Shown here in pieces: positions 1 through 8,965 of a stretch of DNA of 64,000 nt. The stretch spans positions 868,001 through 932,000 of the forward strand of contig NZ_OW968402.1 of NCBI RefSeq assembly GCF_943169825.2, written 5' to 3'. The DNA comes from Varibaculum prostatecancerukia (lineage in GTDB: Bacteria; Actinomycetota; Actinomycetes; Actinomycetales; Actinomycetaceae). Made by a program: the position numbers and the translations under genes. Positions within the stretch are counted from its first letter, which is position 1; every line of letters begins with the position of its first letter. Under the pieces are notes generated by a model that had not been told where the DNA came from, made no database searches, and saw nothing but the letters and a program-made list of their open reading frames with translations.

Positions 1-2
1 GC

Positions 3-31
3 TTGATTTCCTGATGTCTACTCGCTACTAT
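3..31 (+). promoter_or_regulatory. Sigma-70-type promoter of the SOS-controlled gene
   Basis: A TTGATT -35 element (3-8) and a TACTAT -10 element (26-31) are separated by exactly 17 bases. The predicted transcription start near 38 lies just upstream of a LexA-type palindrome, so a bound repressor would block early transcription. Read by eye; no transcript data. Confidence 0.6.
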
Positions 32-47
32 ATCAAACAGATGTTCG

Positions 48-63
48 ACGAACGTTTGTTCGA
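48..63. promoter_or_regulatory. SOS box (LexA operator)
   Basis: CGAAC-GTTT-GTTCG (49-62) is a perfect 5+5 palindrome with a 4-base spacer, matching the Gram-positive/actinobacterial LexA box (CGAAC-N4-GTTCG). It sits just downstream of a -35/-10 pair and just upstream of the start codon at 77. Known family context: DivS and ChiZ genes, divergent from lexA and beside nrdR, are SOS-induced. The upstream neighbour that might be lexA is outside the window. Confidence 0.8.
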
Positions 64-76
64 GAAAGGTGTAGCC

Positions 77-664
77 ATGTCCACACAGCTTTCCTTTGAT
101 TTGGAAGAACTCGCTCAAAAGCGGGTAGTGGGATTGGGGGACTACCAGTTGCTAAAGCAGGCAGCGGTAAAACCCTCGCGTCCCCGTCTGCAATTGGTGG
201 ACGCCACCTATATAGAACGTGCACGGGCAAAGACCCGGCATCCTGCGGGCTCAAAATTGCCTTGCCCGCCCGCCGTCGGTAGGGAGAACCGTACGGCAGG
301 AGCGGCAGCAGCTTTTGACTCGCTTCCACAGTGGGCGCGCCGGACGCCTCACGCTGATAGCGATCACTCCGTTTCTTTGGCAGCGGTTCCTCCCGTTGCT
401 AGGGTGGAACAGCTATCGGCGGTGCGGCGTCCGGCTCCCCAAAAGGCTATTCCTCGCGGCGCCCCGGTTCCCGCGATTAGTGGCCGGTTAGCCAAAGTTT
501 CTTTAGTCCTGCTTTTTGCTGCCGGGGCACTTATTGCCGGTGCTGGGATCGGAAGTTTTTGGGATTCTGTGACCTCCAGTAACGGGGAAATTTCACAGGT
601 GTCGGAGGTCGGCGCCTCTGCAGGTAACAGTGCTTCGTCGGCCGATCTACTTCTAGGGCAGTAA
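77..664 (+). CDS. SOS-induced membrane protein in the DivS/ChiZ position
   Basis: A 195-residue protein with a long, basic, Pro/Ala-rich N-terminal region (predicted cytoplasmic), one hydrophobic segment at about residues 139-161, and a short Ser/Gly-rich tail. The gene lies upstream of nrdR and carries a LexA box. This is the position of the SOS division inhibitors DivS (Corynebacterium) and ChiZ/Rv2719c (Mycobacterium), so a role in delaying division after DNA damage is inferred. No LysM domain follows the membrane segment, unlike ChiZ. The ATG at 77 has an AAAGG ribosome site. An in-frame upstream ATG at 14 would place the promoter -10 and the operator inside the coding region, so it is rejected. 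Sequence homology to DivS itself is not evident by eye. Confidence 0.65.
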   Translation: MSTQLSFDLEELAQKRVVGLGDYQLLKQAAVKPSRPRLQLVDATYIERARAKTRHPAGSKLPCPPAVGRENRTAGAAAAFDSLPQWARRTPHADSDHSVSLAAVPPVARVEQLSAVRRPAPQKAIPRGAPVPAISGRLAKVSLVLLFAAGALIAGAGIGSFWDSVTSSNGEISQVSEVGASAGNSASSADLLLGQ

Positions 665-831
665 GCGGATTACTGCTCGCGAAGTCCGACCCACAGTTTT
701 TTCCGGGTCTAGGCGGGTACTTTTTAAGTCTGATTTATAGTTTCGTCATCGCCGTTCTGAGGGCATTGGTGCGAGAGTGTCATATGTTGCGATAAGCTAG
801 ACCTCCAGGTTGTTTATTCATGGGGGAAGCC

Positions 832-1314
832 TTGCACTGTCCGTTCTGTCATAACGATGATTCCCGGGTGATTGATTCACGCACTGCTGAAGACGGGAAT
901 GCTATCCGGCGACGTCGGGAGTGTACCTCCTGTAATAAACGATTTACCACCATAGAGTCTGCGGCTCTTTCAGTACGCAAGCGTTCGGGGATTCTGGAGC
1001 CTTTTTCGCGCGAAAAAGTAGTTAGCGGAGTAAAAAAAGCCTGCCAAGGGCGCCCAGTTAGCAACGATGACCTCGCAAAGTTAGCGCAGCAGGTAGAAGA
1101 AGACCTGCGGGCTACTGGGAAATCCCAAATCGATAGCCATTCGATTGGACGCGCTATCCTCAGGCCACTTAGAGAACTCGACGTGGTCGCCTATTTACGT
1201 TTCGCTTCGGTATATTCCTCATTCGATGATCTGGATGATTTCCAGGCCGCCATCGACGAAATCCGAGCGGAGCAAAATGAAGCTAGCTCAGAGACAAAAC
1301 CCGCAGACCGATAG
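832..1314 (+). CDS. nrdR: Transcriptional repressor NrdR
   Basis: NrdR is a zinc-ribbon/ATP-cone repressor that senses ATP/dATP and controls ribonucleotide reductase genes. The zinc ribbon is visible as CPFC at residues 3-6 and CTSC at 31-34, followed by an ATP-cone domain at about 49-140. The family starts Met-x-Cys-Pro-x-Cys. That points to the TTG at 832, which has GGGGGAAG just upstream, rather than the in-frame ATG at 820, which has a poor ribosome site and would add four residues. The protein is then 160 residues, near the usual 150-155. Its last 32 bases overlap the 3' end of the convergent serA gene. Confidence 0.95.
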   Translation: MHCPFCHNDDSRVIDSRTAEDGNAIRRRRECTSCNKRFTTIESAALSVRKRSGILEPFSREKVVSGVKKACQGRPVSNDDLAKLAQQVEEDLRATGKSQIDSHSIGRAILRPLRELDVVAYLRFASVYSSFDDLDDFQAAIDEIRAEQNEASSETKPADR

Positions 1315-2491
1315 CCTCCGGCATTGAACGGATCTCGGCTACCGCCGAGACCGGAAGCTCAGAAGCAATATCGGTCAGTGCGTAGCCAACTTCCCCTTCC
1401 GTTCCCAGGATCTGGCCGTTAATATTTACGTTTTGATCCGCAAAAACCTGGTTAACCCGACCGAGAACACCAGGAATGTTGCGGTGTAAAAATGCCAGAC
1501 GATACAGAGAATTATCGTGGGTCGAAAGATTTAGATTCGGCATATTAACGCTCATCTCAGTGCTACCCAAACGCCAGTAGTCAGCGATTTTATGCGACAC
1601 GAACTGCCCAATATCGAACTGGGCTTCCAAAGTGGAGCCCCCGATATGCGGGGTCAAAATAGTGTTTGGCAGCCCTAGAAGCGGGGAGTGGAACTCGTTT
1701 CCATTCTTCTTCGGTTCTTCGGGATAAACATCTATCGCAGCTCCCGAAATCTTCCCGGAACGTATATTTTCTGCGAGGGCGTCCACGTCTACTACTAAAC
1801 CGCGCGACAGGTTAATGAAGATTGCGCCCTCTTTCATTAGTTCAAACTGGCGTTTCCCGATTAGACCGTCATTGGATTTGCGTCCGTCGACGTGAACCGA
1901 AATAAAATCGGCAGTTTTAAGTACCTGATCCATAGATGGCAAAGCCCTAGCATTGCCCATTGCTAGCCGCTGGGCGCAGTCGTAAAAGACTACGTTCATC
2001 CCCATAGCTTCGGCTAATACCGAAAGTTGAGTACCGATATTGCCGTAACCAATGATTCCTAGAGTTTTACCACGTACCTCGTGAGAACCGGAGGCGCTCT
2101 TGTTCCAGATTCCCTGCTGTAAATCTTGGTTACGGGTTTCAATATGGCGTGCCAAGTTAATAATGTGTCCGATGGCCAGTTCCACTACCGAACGGGTATT
2201 GGAATAGGGAGCGTTGAAAACGGTAACTCCGCTCTTGGTGGCAGCATCTAAATCCACTTGGTTAGTGCCAATGCAAAAACAGCCCACTACTTGCAGACGC
2301 GGGCAAGAAGAAATCACCCGCGAAGTGACGTGAGTTTTCGAGCGGATCCCCACGATATCAGCATCCTGGAGGCGCTCAATCAGGGCGTCCTCATCCAAAG
2401 AACCTTTGATCCGCTCTACTTCGATGTTGTGATTGGAAAAAACTTCATCCGCCACTTGGTGCGGATCTTCAAGTAATACTGCCTTTGTCAT
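1283..2491 (-). CDS. serA: D-3-phosphoglycerate dehydrogenase, short (E. coli-like) type
   Basis: Catalyses the first step of serine synthesis, 3-phosphoglycerate to 3-phosphohydroxypyruvate with NAD+. The 402-residue protein has a D-2-hydroxyacid dehydrogenase fold with the nucleotide motif GYGNIG at 148-153 and the catalytic set Arg230 (LSRG), Glu259 (YPEEP) and His282 (PHIGGST). A C-terminal ACT domain (about 333-402) is expected to mediate serine feedback. It lacks the extra intervening domain of the longer mycobacterial/Bacillus SerA form. It lies 76 bases downstream of the HelD gene on the same strand and ends inside nrdR. Related hydroxyacid dehydrogenases are possible, but the ACT domain favours SerA. 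Confidence 0.9.
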   Translation of the reverse strand: MTKAVLLEDPHQVADEVFSNHNIEVERIKGSLDEDALIERLQDADIVGIRSKTHVTSRVISSCPRLQVVGCFCIGTNQVDLDAATKSGVTVFNAPYSNTRSVVELAIGHIINLARHIETRNQDLQQGIWNKSASGSHEVRGKTLGIIGYGNIGTQLSVLAEAMGMNVVFYDCAQRLAMGNARALPSMDQVLKTADFISVHVDGRKSNDGLIGKRQFELMKEGAIFINLSRGLVVDVDALAENIRSGKISGAAIDVYPEEPKKNGNEFHSPLLGLPNTILTPHIGGSTLEAQFDIGQFVSHKIADYWRLGSTEMSVNMPNLNLSTHDNSLYRLAFLHRNIPGVLGRVNQVFADQNVNINGQILGTEGEVGYALTDIASELPVSAVAEIRSMPEAIGLRVLSLS

Positions 2492-2567
2492 GTTTCTATC
2501 TTTTCAGCGTCACCAGCAGTTAGCAAAACCGTCCGACTAACGGTATTTCCCGGCTCGCTATCGAGGG

Positions 2568-4850
2568 TTATTCCCATCCGGAAGGGAGATCTTGAGAATG
2601 TAAAGTTACTAGACGGCGGGTGGGGCGGGTCATGGCTACGAACAGATTGCCGACGCTTTGGACGCCAATATGGGCTGGTTCTAGCAAAATCACGCTGTCG
2701 AACTCCAGCCCTTTGGAAGTAACCGGGTCTAAAAGACAAACCCGATCGCTAACCGGGTCAGTTCCCACGTTGGAGGAAAGCTGGGAAGATAGTTGGCAGA
2801 AAGTGGACAAATCACTTTGGCTACAAATCAAAGCAATCCGTCCTCTACCTTTTCCGAGACAACCATCAAGGTAATCCACTTCCGCCTTAAGAGCTTTTTC
2901 TAAGGTAGCAGCGTCAATCGCCGTGACCTTTTGAGTTAGCAGCGAGTCCGGATCTTGCCTAACCGCCTGTACTGGATAGGGGGAGGGGCGCCCTGCGGCA
3001 GCAGTCACCGCTTCCGCCAAATCCATTATTTCCTTTGGGGTGCGATAACACACCGTTAAATAGGCTTCTTCCTCCAGGGCGTCACCGGCTGGTCCCAGTA
3101 GCTGGCGCCACGAAGAACCTCCCGAAGAAATTCGCTGAGCTAAGTCACCTACCACAGTAAACGAGCGGGAGGGGCAGCGGCGTAGTAGGCTACGCCAATC
3201 CATGGGGGAAAGCTCTTGGGCTTCATCCACCACCACGTGCCCGTAGGTCCAAGTCCGATCCTGATAGGCCATTTCCGCCAAAGAAGATTGTTCAGCGCTG
3301 GAGTCAGCCCGGCTGGCTAGCATTTCAGCAGACACAATTCCCCCTCCCAGACTTTGTCCTTCGATAGCAGCTTGGGCGCGTGACTGCTCCTGCTGGCGGG
3401 CAAGCGCCCTAGCTTTGCGGGAACTGGGGGAGGAGGCGTCGGGAAGCTCCCCCAACAGTTCAGCAAGCTCATCCAACAAAGGCACATCCGCGGGGGTGAA
3501 ACCCTCCTGCTTGGGACGATAAAGAATTTCTTGCTCCGCATCGCTGAACTCGCTGGCAAAGCGGGAAAGAAATGCCGGATATGCATAAAGACGCCGCAAA
3601 AGATTCTGGGCAGAGTAAGGCAACCAACAAAGATTGACTGCCCGGCGCACATTGAGGTTAGAACGCAAATCTTCACGTACCAGGGCACGTTCAGAAAGCG
3701 AATCGCGATCGGTATCGATTTTACCCAGGCCAGCTGCGCTAGCTGCCGCAGCTAGTTCGACTTCTTGCCTGCGATTTTCCGTGTCTAAATATTGGTCAGT
3801 TAGGGAATCTAAGACGTGAGTAACGAAAATTTCGCGTGCCTGGTTATGGGGTTTTCCACTCAAGCGCGCCCGGCGGATTGCTTCTTTAACTATTCTCGGA
3901 CGCAGTATCAGTTTGCTGGCTCCCACCGGAATTATCTGGTCGTCCTGCGGAACCCGTTGTAGGGAACGCACCGCCTGCTTAATCAACTTTACCCAGCGGA
4001 GATCGCCTTTGAGAGCAGAGACTGCGGGGTGCTCTTTTCCTGCGGCGTGGATTCCCGGCAACAAGGTTGCCATGGTGGTAGAAACTACCCCGGTTTCCCC
4101 CAGCGCTGGAAGCACTTGCTCAATGTAGCGCAAGAAGGCTGAGGAGGGGCCGACTACCAAAACCCCGGATTTAGCTAGACGCTCTGCCTGTTCATAGAGT
4201 AGAAAGGCAGCTCGATGCAGGGCTACGGCAGTCTTACCGGTACCGGGGCCGCCTTGGATTACCAGAATCTGGGAGGTAGCTGCTCGAATTATGCGGTCTT
4301 GTTCGCCTTGGATAGTGGCGACAATATCGCCCATGTGTCCAGAACGTCCTGCTTGTAATGCCGCGAGCAGGGCGCCCTCGCCTTGTAACTCAATCCCTTC
4401 TTCACGAGCATGAGATAGATCGAAGGCTTCATCTTCCAGCGAAATCACCTGCCGGCGATGTAACCCGATATGACGCCGGCTCGCCATTCCCAAAGGGTGA
4501 CGCGCGGTAGCTTGGTAGAAGGGAGTGGCTGCCCGGGCACGCCAATCCATTAACACCTGCGCGTGATTATCGTCTTGCAACCCCACTCTGCCGATATAGA
4601 AGTTCTCACCCTGGAGCGGTGTTAGCCGTCCGAATACTAAATGTTCTTCCACTTGCTCGAGCCGGGCAGCTTGATCTCCCAGGTGAGCAGCCATTACGTC
4701 ACGTTCCGAGCGGTTTTGGGGAGAACCGGTCGCTCCATGCGCCTGAATCTGGCGTTGGCGTTGGCGGTAGCGGCTACGGGCAGCATCGAGAATCTGGTAG
4801 ATGCCGTCAACCGCCGCTTGCTCACGCGCCAGTTCTGCTGGATCGTTCAA
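2568..4850 (-). CDS. helD: HelD-type RNA polymerase recycling ATPase
   Basis: A 760-residue UvrD/Rep-related superfamily 1 ATPase. HelD (HelR in some actinobacteria) binds stalled RNA polymerase and ejects nucleic acid; actinobacterial forms can protect the enzyme from rifamycins (known for the family). Seen here: a charged, coiled N-terminal arm at about 1-75, the Walker A motif GGPGTGKT at 200-207, a Walker B-like VVVDEAQE near 537-545, and a C-terminal motif region with GLEFDSVILL. The start is TTG at 4850, preceded by a strong GGAAGGGG ribosome site; an ATG at 4866 is out of frame. A conventional UvrD DNA helicase is less likely because of the N-terminal arm and domain spacing. Confidence 0.85.
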   Translation of the reverse strand: MNDPAELAREQAAVDGIYQILDAARSRYRQRQRQIQAHGATGSPQNRSERDVMAAHLGDQAARLEQVEEHLVFGRLTPLQGENFYIGRVGLQDDNHAQVLMDWRARAATPFYQATARHPLGMASRRHIGLHRRQVISLEDEAFDLSHAREEGIELQGEGALLAALQAGRSGHMGDIVATIQGEQDRIIRAATSQILVIQGGPGTGKTAVALHRAAFLLYEQAERLAKSGVLVVGPSSAFLRYIEQVLPALGETGVVSTTMATLLPGIHAAGKEHPAVSALKGDLRWVKLIKQAVRSLQRVPQDDQIIPVGASKLILRPRIVKEAIRRARLSGKPHNQAREIFVTHVLDSLTDQYLDTENRRQEVELAAAASAAGLGKIDTDRDSLSERALVREDLRSNLNVRRAVNLCWLPYSAQNLLRRLYAYPAFLSRFASEFSDAEQEILYRPKQEGFTPADVPLLDELAELLGELPDASSPSSRKARALARQQEQSRAQAAIEGQSLGGGIVSAEMLASRADSSAEQSSLAEMAYQDRTWTYGHVVVDEAQELSPMDWRSLLRRCPSRSFTVVGDLAQRISSGGSSWRQLLGPAGDALEEEAYLTVCYRTPKEIMDLAEAVTAAAGRPSPYPVQAVRQDPDSLLTQKVTAIDAATLEKALKAEVDYLDGCLGKGRGRIALICSQSDLSTFCQLSSQLSSNVGTDPVSDRVCLLDPVTSKGLEFDSVILLEPAHIGVQSVGNLFVAMTRPTRRLVTLHSQDLPSGWE

Positions 4851-4979
4851 GAAGCGCCCCTTCCATGAAAAAAAGTAGGCATCTATTCTAGCGGTTTAAG
4901 CTGAAAAGCTCATAGTGGGGCGGGCGGCGGGTGCGTACCAAACACTATCCAGGTAGGCTGGGATAGAGATGGAGGGTAG

Positions 4980-6323
4980 ATGACCAAGCGAAGCCGTTTT
5001 ATTATTCCCGGTCCTGCATATGAGGATACGCAGGCCGAAGTGCTGCTCTATGCCTTTTCGGGGGCCATAGATTCTGGCGATATTGGGGGAATGATTATCG
5101 AACAGCTCTTGCACGCCCTCCCGCATGAAGAAGTTGCCCGGTTTGCCCTAGAAACCGTGCTGGATTATCGGGCGCGTCGTCCGCGAATCACTATTGAAAA
5201 CTGGACGATGACCGATATGCGTTATCCCGGCTGCACCCTGGAACGCATCACCGATTATTCTGGGCGCAACATCTTGCTGTTGCGCGGCCTGGAACCGGAC
5301 ATTAACTGGGAAGATTTTTCTCTGGCAATCTTTGAGGTTTGCCAGAAAATGGGGGTTAAGCAGGCGGTTGACCTAATGGGCATAGCCGCCAATATTCCCC
5401 ATACCCGGATTCCGTTTATTAACCAAACCTCCCCGAATCCCGACCTATTGCCTCCACAAACTGAGATGCCGGGTACTTTCATCATTACCGCCTCTTTTGG
5501 GCAGTATCTGCAAATGCTGTTCAAAATGATTTCCGTGCAGGCGCGAGGAATCGTGGTGGGGGTGCCTTACTACTTGGCTGATGGGCAATTTCCGCCGGGA
5601 GCCGTCAGCGCTATCCAGTACCTGTCGGAAACTATGAATCTGGATTTACCGATGGGAGATTTGGAAGCGGCCAGCACCCAAATGACCCAGGAAATCAACC
5701 AACAGTTAGAGGGAAATCCCGAGGCCAAAGAACTCGTGGAAAAAATGGAGCAACATTACGACGAAGCGCTAACCCAACCCTGGGGGGAGTTACATCCTAA
5801 GTCCTTAGCAGAGTCGGTAGATTCTCGCTCCGGGGATGCCATTGCTGAACGCATCGAAAGGTTCTTAGCGCAGGTAAATCCACAAGATTCCCAGGAAGAG
5901 GTCGCCGACGGGCTCTTAGGGGGGCGCGATGATCTTTTAGCCCATCTGGCTCAAAAGGTGGCTTCCCGTCAGTTGCCTGATAGTGACTCCAAAATCCCAG
6001 AAACGCTAGCCCCTCCGGCTAAAGGGAAAAAAGAAACTATTTCCGAGGGTGAAGGTCGTCCCATAGATTCTGGGCGAACTGGCGTAATCGGACCACAAAG
6101 CCCGGTCACATCGGGAAAAAAGGTGCAAGATGACGCCCCTCAGGGCAGACACTTTCCGCCGCGACGTTCCCGCCTAAAGGCGAGGCAAACAGAAAATGAT
6201 TCTCAGCCCGCTCGGGCAGAAATGCCTGCCTCACCACCGCCGCCTCCTGGTGAAGAAAATCCGGATTCCCAGAAGCATGAGCCGGGTGCACCTGATGATT
6301 TTGGGGACAGCGGAAAGAACTGA
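4980..6323 (+). CDS. PAC2 family protein with proline-rich tail
   Basis: A 447-residue protein. Residues 1-270 or so match the PAC2 (proteasome assembly chaperone 2-like, formerly DUF75) fold common in actinobacteria, with conserved stretches such as FSGAIDSG and GIAANIPHTR. The bacterial family has no settled function. The remaining third is low-complexity, charged and Pro-rich, ending in a PPPPPGEE run, and looks disordered. The ATG at 4980 has GGAGGG seven bases upstream. dinB begins three bases after its stop, so the two are probably cotranscribed. The gene diverges from helD. No proteasome subunits are present in the window. Confidence 0.8.
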   Translation: MTKRSRFIIPGPAYEDTQAEVLLYAFSGAIDSGDIGGMIIEQLLHALPHEEVARFALETVLDYRARRPRITIENWTMTDMRYPGCTLERITDYSGRNILLLRGLEPDINWEDFSLAIFEVCQKMGVKQAVDLMGIAANIPHTRIPFINQTSPNPDLLPPQTEMPGTFIITASFGQYLQMLFKMISVQARGIVVGVPYYLADGQFPPGAVSAIQYLSETMNLDLPMGDLEAASTQMTQEINQQLEGNPEAKELVEKMEQHYDEALTQPWGELHPKSLAESVDSRSGDAIAERIERFLAQVNPQDSQEEVADGLLGGRDDLLAHLAQKVASRQLPDSDSKIPETLAPPAKGKKETISEGEGRPIDSGRTGVIGPQSPVTSGKKVQDDAPQGRHFPPRRSRLKARQTENDSQPARAEMPASPPPPPGEENPDSQKHEPGAPDDFGDSGKN

Positions 6324-6326
6324 CCC

Positions 6327-7580
6327 ATGAGTAAAGCGCCCCAGGCTGCCGCCGCCAAACGCGATTGGGGCAGCGACGATAGCGGCACAAACATCCTCCA
6401 TGTGGATATGGATGCTTTCTTTGTAGAGGCCGAGATTCTGCGCAACCCCGCGTTGCGAGGAAAACCGGTAATCGTGGGGGGAAAAAGTAATCGGGGAGTA
6501 GTGTCTTCGGCCTCCTACGAGGCCAGAGCCCACGGGGTACACGCCGCGATGCCCGTTTCCCAGGCTAAACGATTGTGTCCGCAAGCGATAGTGGTTGCCT
6601 CGGGACACGGATACTATTCGGCGCTTTCTAAAAAAGTGATGGCGATTCTAGGCGAAATTACCCCGGTTATGGAACAAATCTCGATTGATGAGGCTTTCTT
6701 AGATGTTTCCGGTGCGCGACGCCGTCTGGGTACTCCTCTGCAGATTGCGCAGTTGCTGCGTGCCCGAGTGCGGGGAAAGCTTTCCCTGCCGGCCTCAGTA
6801 GGCATAGGGCGCAATAAACTAGTGGCAAAAATTGCCTCGGCTCATGCCAAACCAGATGGCATCTTACTGGTGCCGGCAGACAGAACTACTGACTTTTTAC
6901 GAATCCTCCCGGTGGGAGCCATCCCCGGGATTGGAGCCAGTGCGGGTGAGAAACTGCAGCGCAAAGGAATATCAACAGTCGGTCAGCTAGCTGCCTTAGA
7001 TATTTCTCAAATGAATTCTTTGTTTGGGAAAGCTATGGGGGTGCGCTTGTACCAGATGGCGCGGGGACATGATTCCCGCAAAGTCGGTGAGGGTAGCAAG
7101 GAAAAATCCATCGGCACTGAAATAACTTTCCTCCAAGATGTGCATTCTCGGGAGACAGTGGCCGCTACTTTACTGGATCAATCTCATCAATGCGCGGCTC
7201 GGCTACGAGCCAATAATCTTCTAGCCGGTAATGTCACCATTAAGCTGCGAGCGGCAGATTTTCGCACTTGGACCCGCTCGCGAACCTTGCGTCAGCCCAC
7301 CGATGTGGCTAGGGATATCGCCCAGGCAGCTTTGGGGTTGTTTGCTAAAGAAAAACTTCCGACAGGCGGGATTCGCCTAGTGGGAGTAACTACCAAGGAT
7401 CTGACTTCCGCGATATCAGGCGTGCAAATGGCGTGGGGGAGCGACAGTCGCGGGCGGGCAACCGAAGTTGCGATGGATAAAATCCATAAAAAATTTGGCG
7501 ATATCTCCCTGCGCCCCGCTACGCTAGTTACACCGGGAAATGTAGATGAGGTGTCCGGTTATGAAACCGAATCTCACTGA
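6327..7580 (+). CDS. dinB: DNA polymerase IV (Y-family)
   Basis: Error-prone translesion polymerase of the Y family, 417 residues. The active-site carboxylates are in DMDAFF (Asp27) and SIDEAFLD (Asp121, Glu122). A helix-hairpin-helix (IPGIGASAGEKL) and a little-finger domain follow. The first 20 residues are an Ala/Lys-rich extension before the conserved core. No clear beta-clamp motif (QLxLF type) is seen at the C-terminus, which ends in an acidic tail. It is cotranscribed with the PAC2 gene (3-base gap). No LexA box was found in the upstream intergenic region, so SOS control is not supported here. Confidence 0.93.
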   Translation: MSKAPQAAAAKRDWGSDDSGTNILHVDMDAFFVEAEILRNPALRGKPVIVGGKSNRGVVSSASYEARAHGVHAAMPVSQAKRLCPQAIVVASGHGYYSALSKKVMAILGEITPVMEQISIDEAFLDVSGARRRLGTPLQIAQLLRARVRGKLSLPASVGIGRNKLVAKIASAHAKPDGILLVPADRTTDFLRILPVGAIPGIGASAGEKLQRKGISTVGQLAALDISQMNSLFGKAMGVRLYQMARGHDSRKVGEGSKEKSIGTEITFLQDVHSRETVAATLLDQSHQCAARLRANNLLAGNVTIKLRAADFRTWTRSRTLRQPTDVARDIAQAALGLFAKEKLPTGGIRLVGVTTKDLTSAISGVQMAWGSDSRGRATEVAMDKIHKKFGDISLRPATLVTPGNVDEVSGYETESH

Positions 7581-7633
7581 AATAGAGTTTTGTTTTATGC
7601 TGGAAGCACTGACGCGGAAAGGAGTGAACTACC

Positions 7634-8056
7634 ATGGGGCTATCTGAAAAAGAAAAACAGATTTTGGCAGAGATGGAACGCCAGTTTTCCGATGTCCGCG
7701 TAGCAAAACCTCCAGTTGAAAGCAGTTCAAGCGAGGAAAAGACGCAAAAGCTCAATCTTTCGCCGCGGCTGCTCGCCACCATGATTTTACTGGTTCTGGT
7801 AGGGATAGCCCTACTGGTGGTGGGGATTTCTGTTTGGACGATTTCAAAATTTTTAGCAGTCGCCGTGGCAGTAATTGGTTTCGTAGTGGTGCTCTTTTCG
7901 GTCACCATGCCGATGAACTCGCGTTTCGCTAGCTTTGGAGTTAACCTCCACAAATCCGTGGACAAACGTAAGCCTTCCTCTAAAGGTTCTTCCTCCGGTC
8001 GCAGTTTTAAACAGCGCCAAGCAGATAAATGGGATCGCCGTAACGGCGACCGCTAG
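7634..8056 (+). CDS. DUF3040 membrane protein
   Basis: A 140-residue protein with the DUF3040 signature: a short amphipathic N-terminus beginning MGLSEKEKQILAEMERQ, then two close hydrophobic segments (about residues 49-70 and 75-95) and a basic C-terminal tail. The family is actinobacterial and commonly sits just upstream of mraZ, as here. Its function is unknown. The ATG at 7634 is preceded by AAAGGAG. A hairpin with a T-run follows 230 bases downstream, separating it from the dcw cluster. Confidence 0.85.
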   Translation: MGLSEKEKQILAEMERQFSDVRVAKPPVESSSSEEKTQKLNLSPRLLATMILLVLVGIALLVVGISVWTISKFLAVAVAVIGFVVVLFSVTMPMNSRFASFGVNLHKSVDKRKPSSKGSSSGRSFKQRQADKWDRRNGDR

Positions 8057-8284
8057 CTGATAACTAGATTTTCTTCCTCTCGATTTTCCGATTACTTTTC
8101 TGGTTTAGGTTTCCCGCTTTTTTCCGGTAGTTTCCCTGAGTATTTTTCTTCTTAGTTCCCTTCCGTTTTCTGAAAGCCGTTTTTCCCGGGCCTATTCTGC
8201 CCGCGCCCAAGGAAGATGTTTTTGACGCTCCCTCCTCAGAAAATCCTTAACAGTAATTGCAAACTTTTACTCCACTTATCTAAA

Positions 8285-8318
8285 ACCCAGTCAGCGCAGG
8301 TTAACTGGGTAATTTTTC
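8285..8318 (+). terminator. Probable intrinsic terminator after the DUF3040 gene
   Basis: ACCCAGT (8285-8291) pairs with ACTGGGT (8304-8310), followed by AATTTTTC. The stem is only 7 bp, so strength is uncertain. The rest of the 8057-8354 gap is pyrimidine-rich on the plus strand and holds no gene I can support. A second small hairpin, GTTTTT/AAAAAC, lies at 8323-8337. Confidence 0.5.
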
Positions 8319-8354
8319 TCTAGTTTTTCGTAAAAACTCCGCGATTTGGTACTC

Positions 8355-8390
8355 AAGTGGGGGAAAGTGGGGTAAAGTGGAGTTATCTGG
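8355..8390 (+). promoter_or_regulatory. MraZ operator: direct repeats in phase with the helix
   Basis: AAGTGG occurs at 8355-8360, 8365-8370 and 8375-8380, an exact 10-base period, with a weaker fourth element (TCTGG, 8386-8390). MraZ is known to autoregulate dcw operons through TGGGN repeats with 5-base spacers just upstream of its own gene. The repeats lie 20-55 bases before the mraZ start. They exclude the in-frame GTG at 8357 as the real start. Confidence 0.8.
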
Positions 8391-8410
8391 CTGGAAAGGA
8401 GGAAGCGCGT

Positions 8411-8842
8411 ATGTTCTTAGGAACCTATGAACCGAAAATGGACGATAAAGGGCGCTTAATTCTTCCGGCAAAATTCCGGGAACAACTAGCCGCTGGTTTA
8501 GTGATTACCCGAGGTCAAGACCGTTGTCTCTACGTTTTTCCTGCGCGCGAGTTCGAGGAGATGTATCAAGAACTACGCCGAGCTCCACTTTCCTCCCGCC
8601 AGGGGCGCGACTATGTTCGCGTGATGCTTTCGGGGGCATCCGATGAAATCCCCGATAAACAAGGACGAATAGTGATCCCGCCGCAGCTGCGCAGCTATGC
8701 CGATCTGGGTAAACAATTGGCAGTTATCGGCGCAGGCGCACGGGTAGAAATTTGGAATGCTGCGTCTTGGAATCAGTATCTGGCTGAACAAGAGGAAGCC
8801 TTCTCCCAAACCGGAGAGGAAGTGATTCCTGGAATGTTCTGA
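8411..8842 (+). CDS. mraZ: Transcriptional regulator MraZ
   Basis: First gene of the division and cell-wall cluster, 143 residues with two SpoVT/AbrB-like halves. Each half carries the DxxGR element: [10 protein letters not shown] near residue 11 and [10 protein letters not shown] near residue 80. MraZ represses or tunes its own dcw operon (known in E. coli, mycoplasmas and others). The ATG at 8411 is preceded by AAAGGAGG (8395-8402). A longer in-frame reading from 8357 would start inside the operator repeats and add 18 non-conserved residues. Confidence 0.95.
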   Translation: MFLGTYEPKMDDKGRLILPAKFREQLAAGLVITRGQDRCLYVFPAREFEEMYQELRRAPLSSRQGRDYVRVMLSGASDEIPDKQGRIVIPPQLRSYADLGKQLAVIGAGARVEIWNAASWNQYLAEQEEAFSQTGEEVIPGMF

Positions 8843-8965
8843 CTTGGAGAGCCTGGTCTTTTCCCGAATGCTCTGAGGCCTCTTCCCCGGTAGCAGATCT
8901 TCGGGGAAAGCCCTGGTTTTCCAAAAATCTTCACTGACAAATCCCGAATCTCCCTAAGGAAAAAC

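Noticed and set aside
8357-8410. GTG start for mraZ at 8357
   Set aside because: It would lie inside the MraZ operator repeats; ATG 8411 has a strong ribosome site and the conserved N-terminus.
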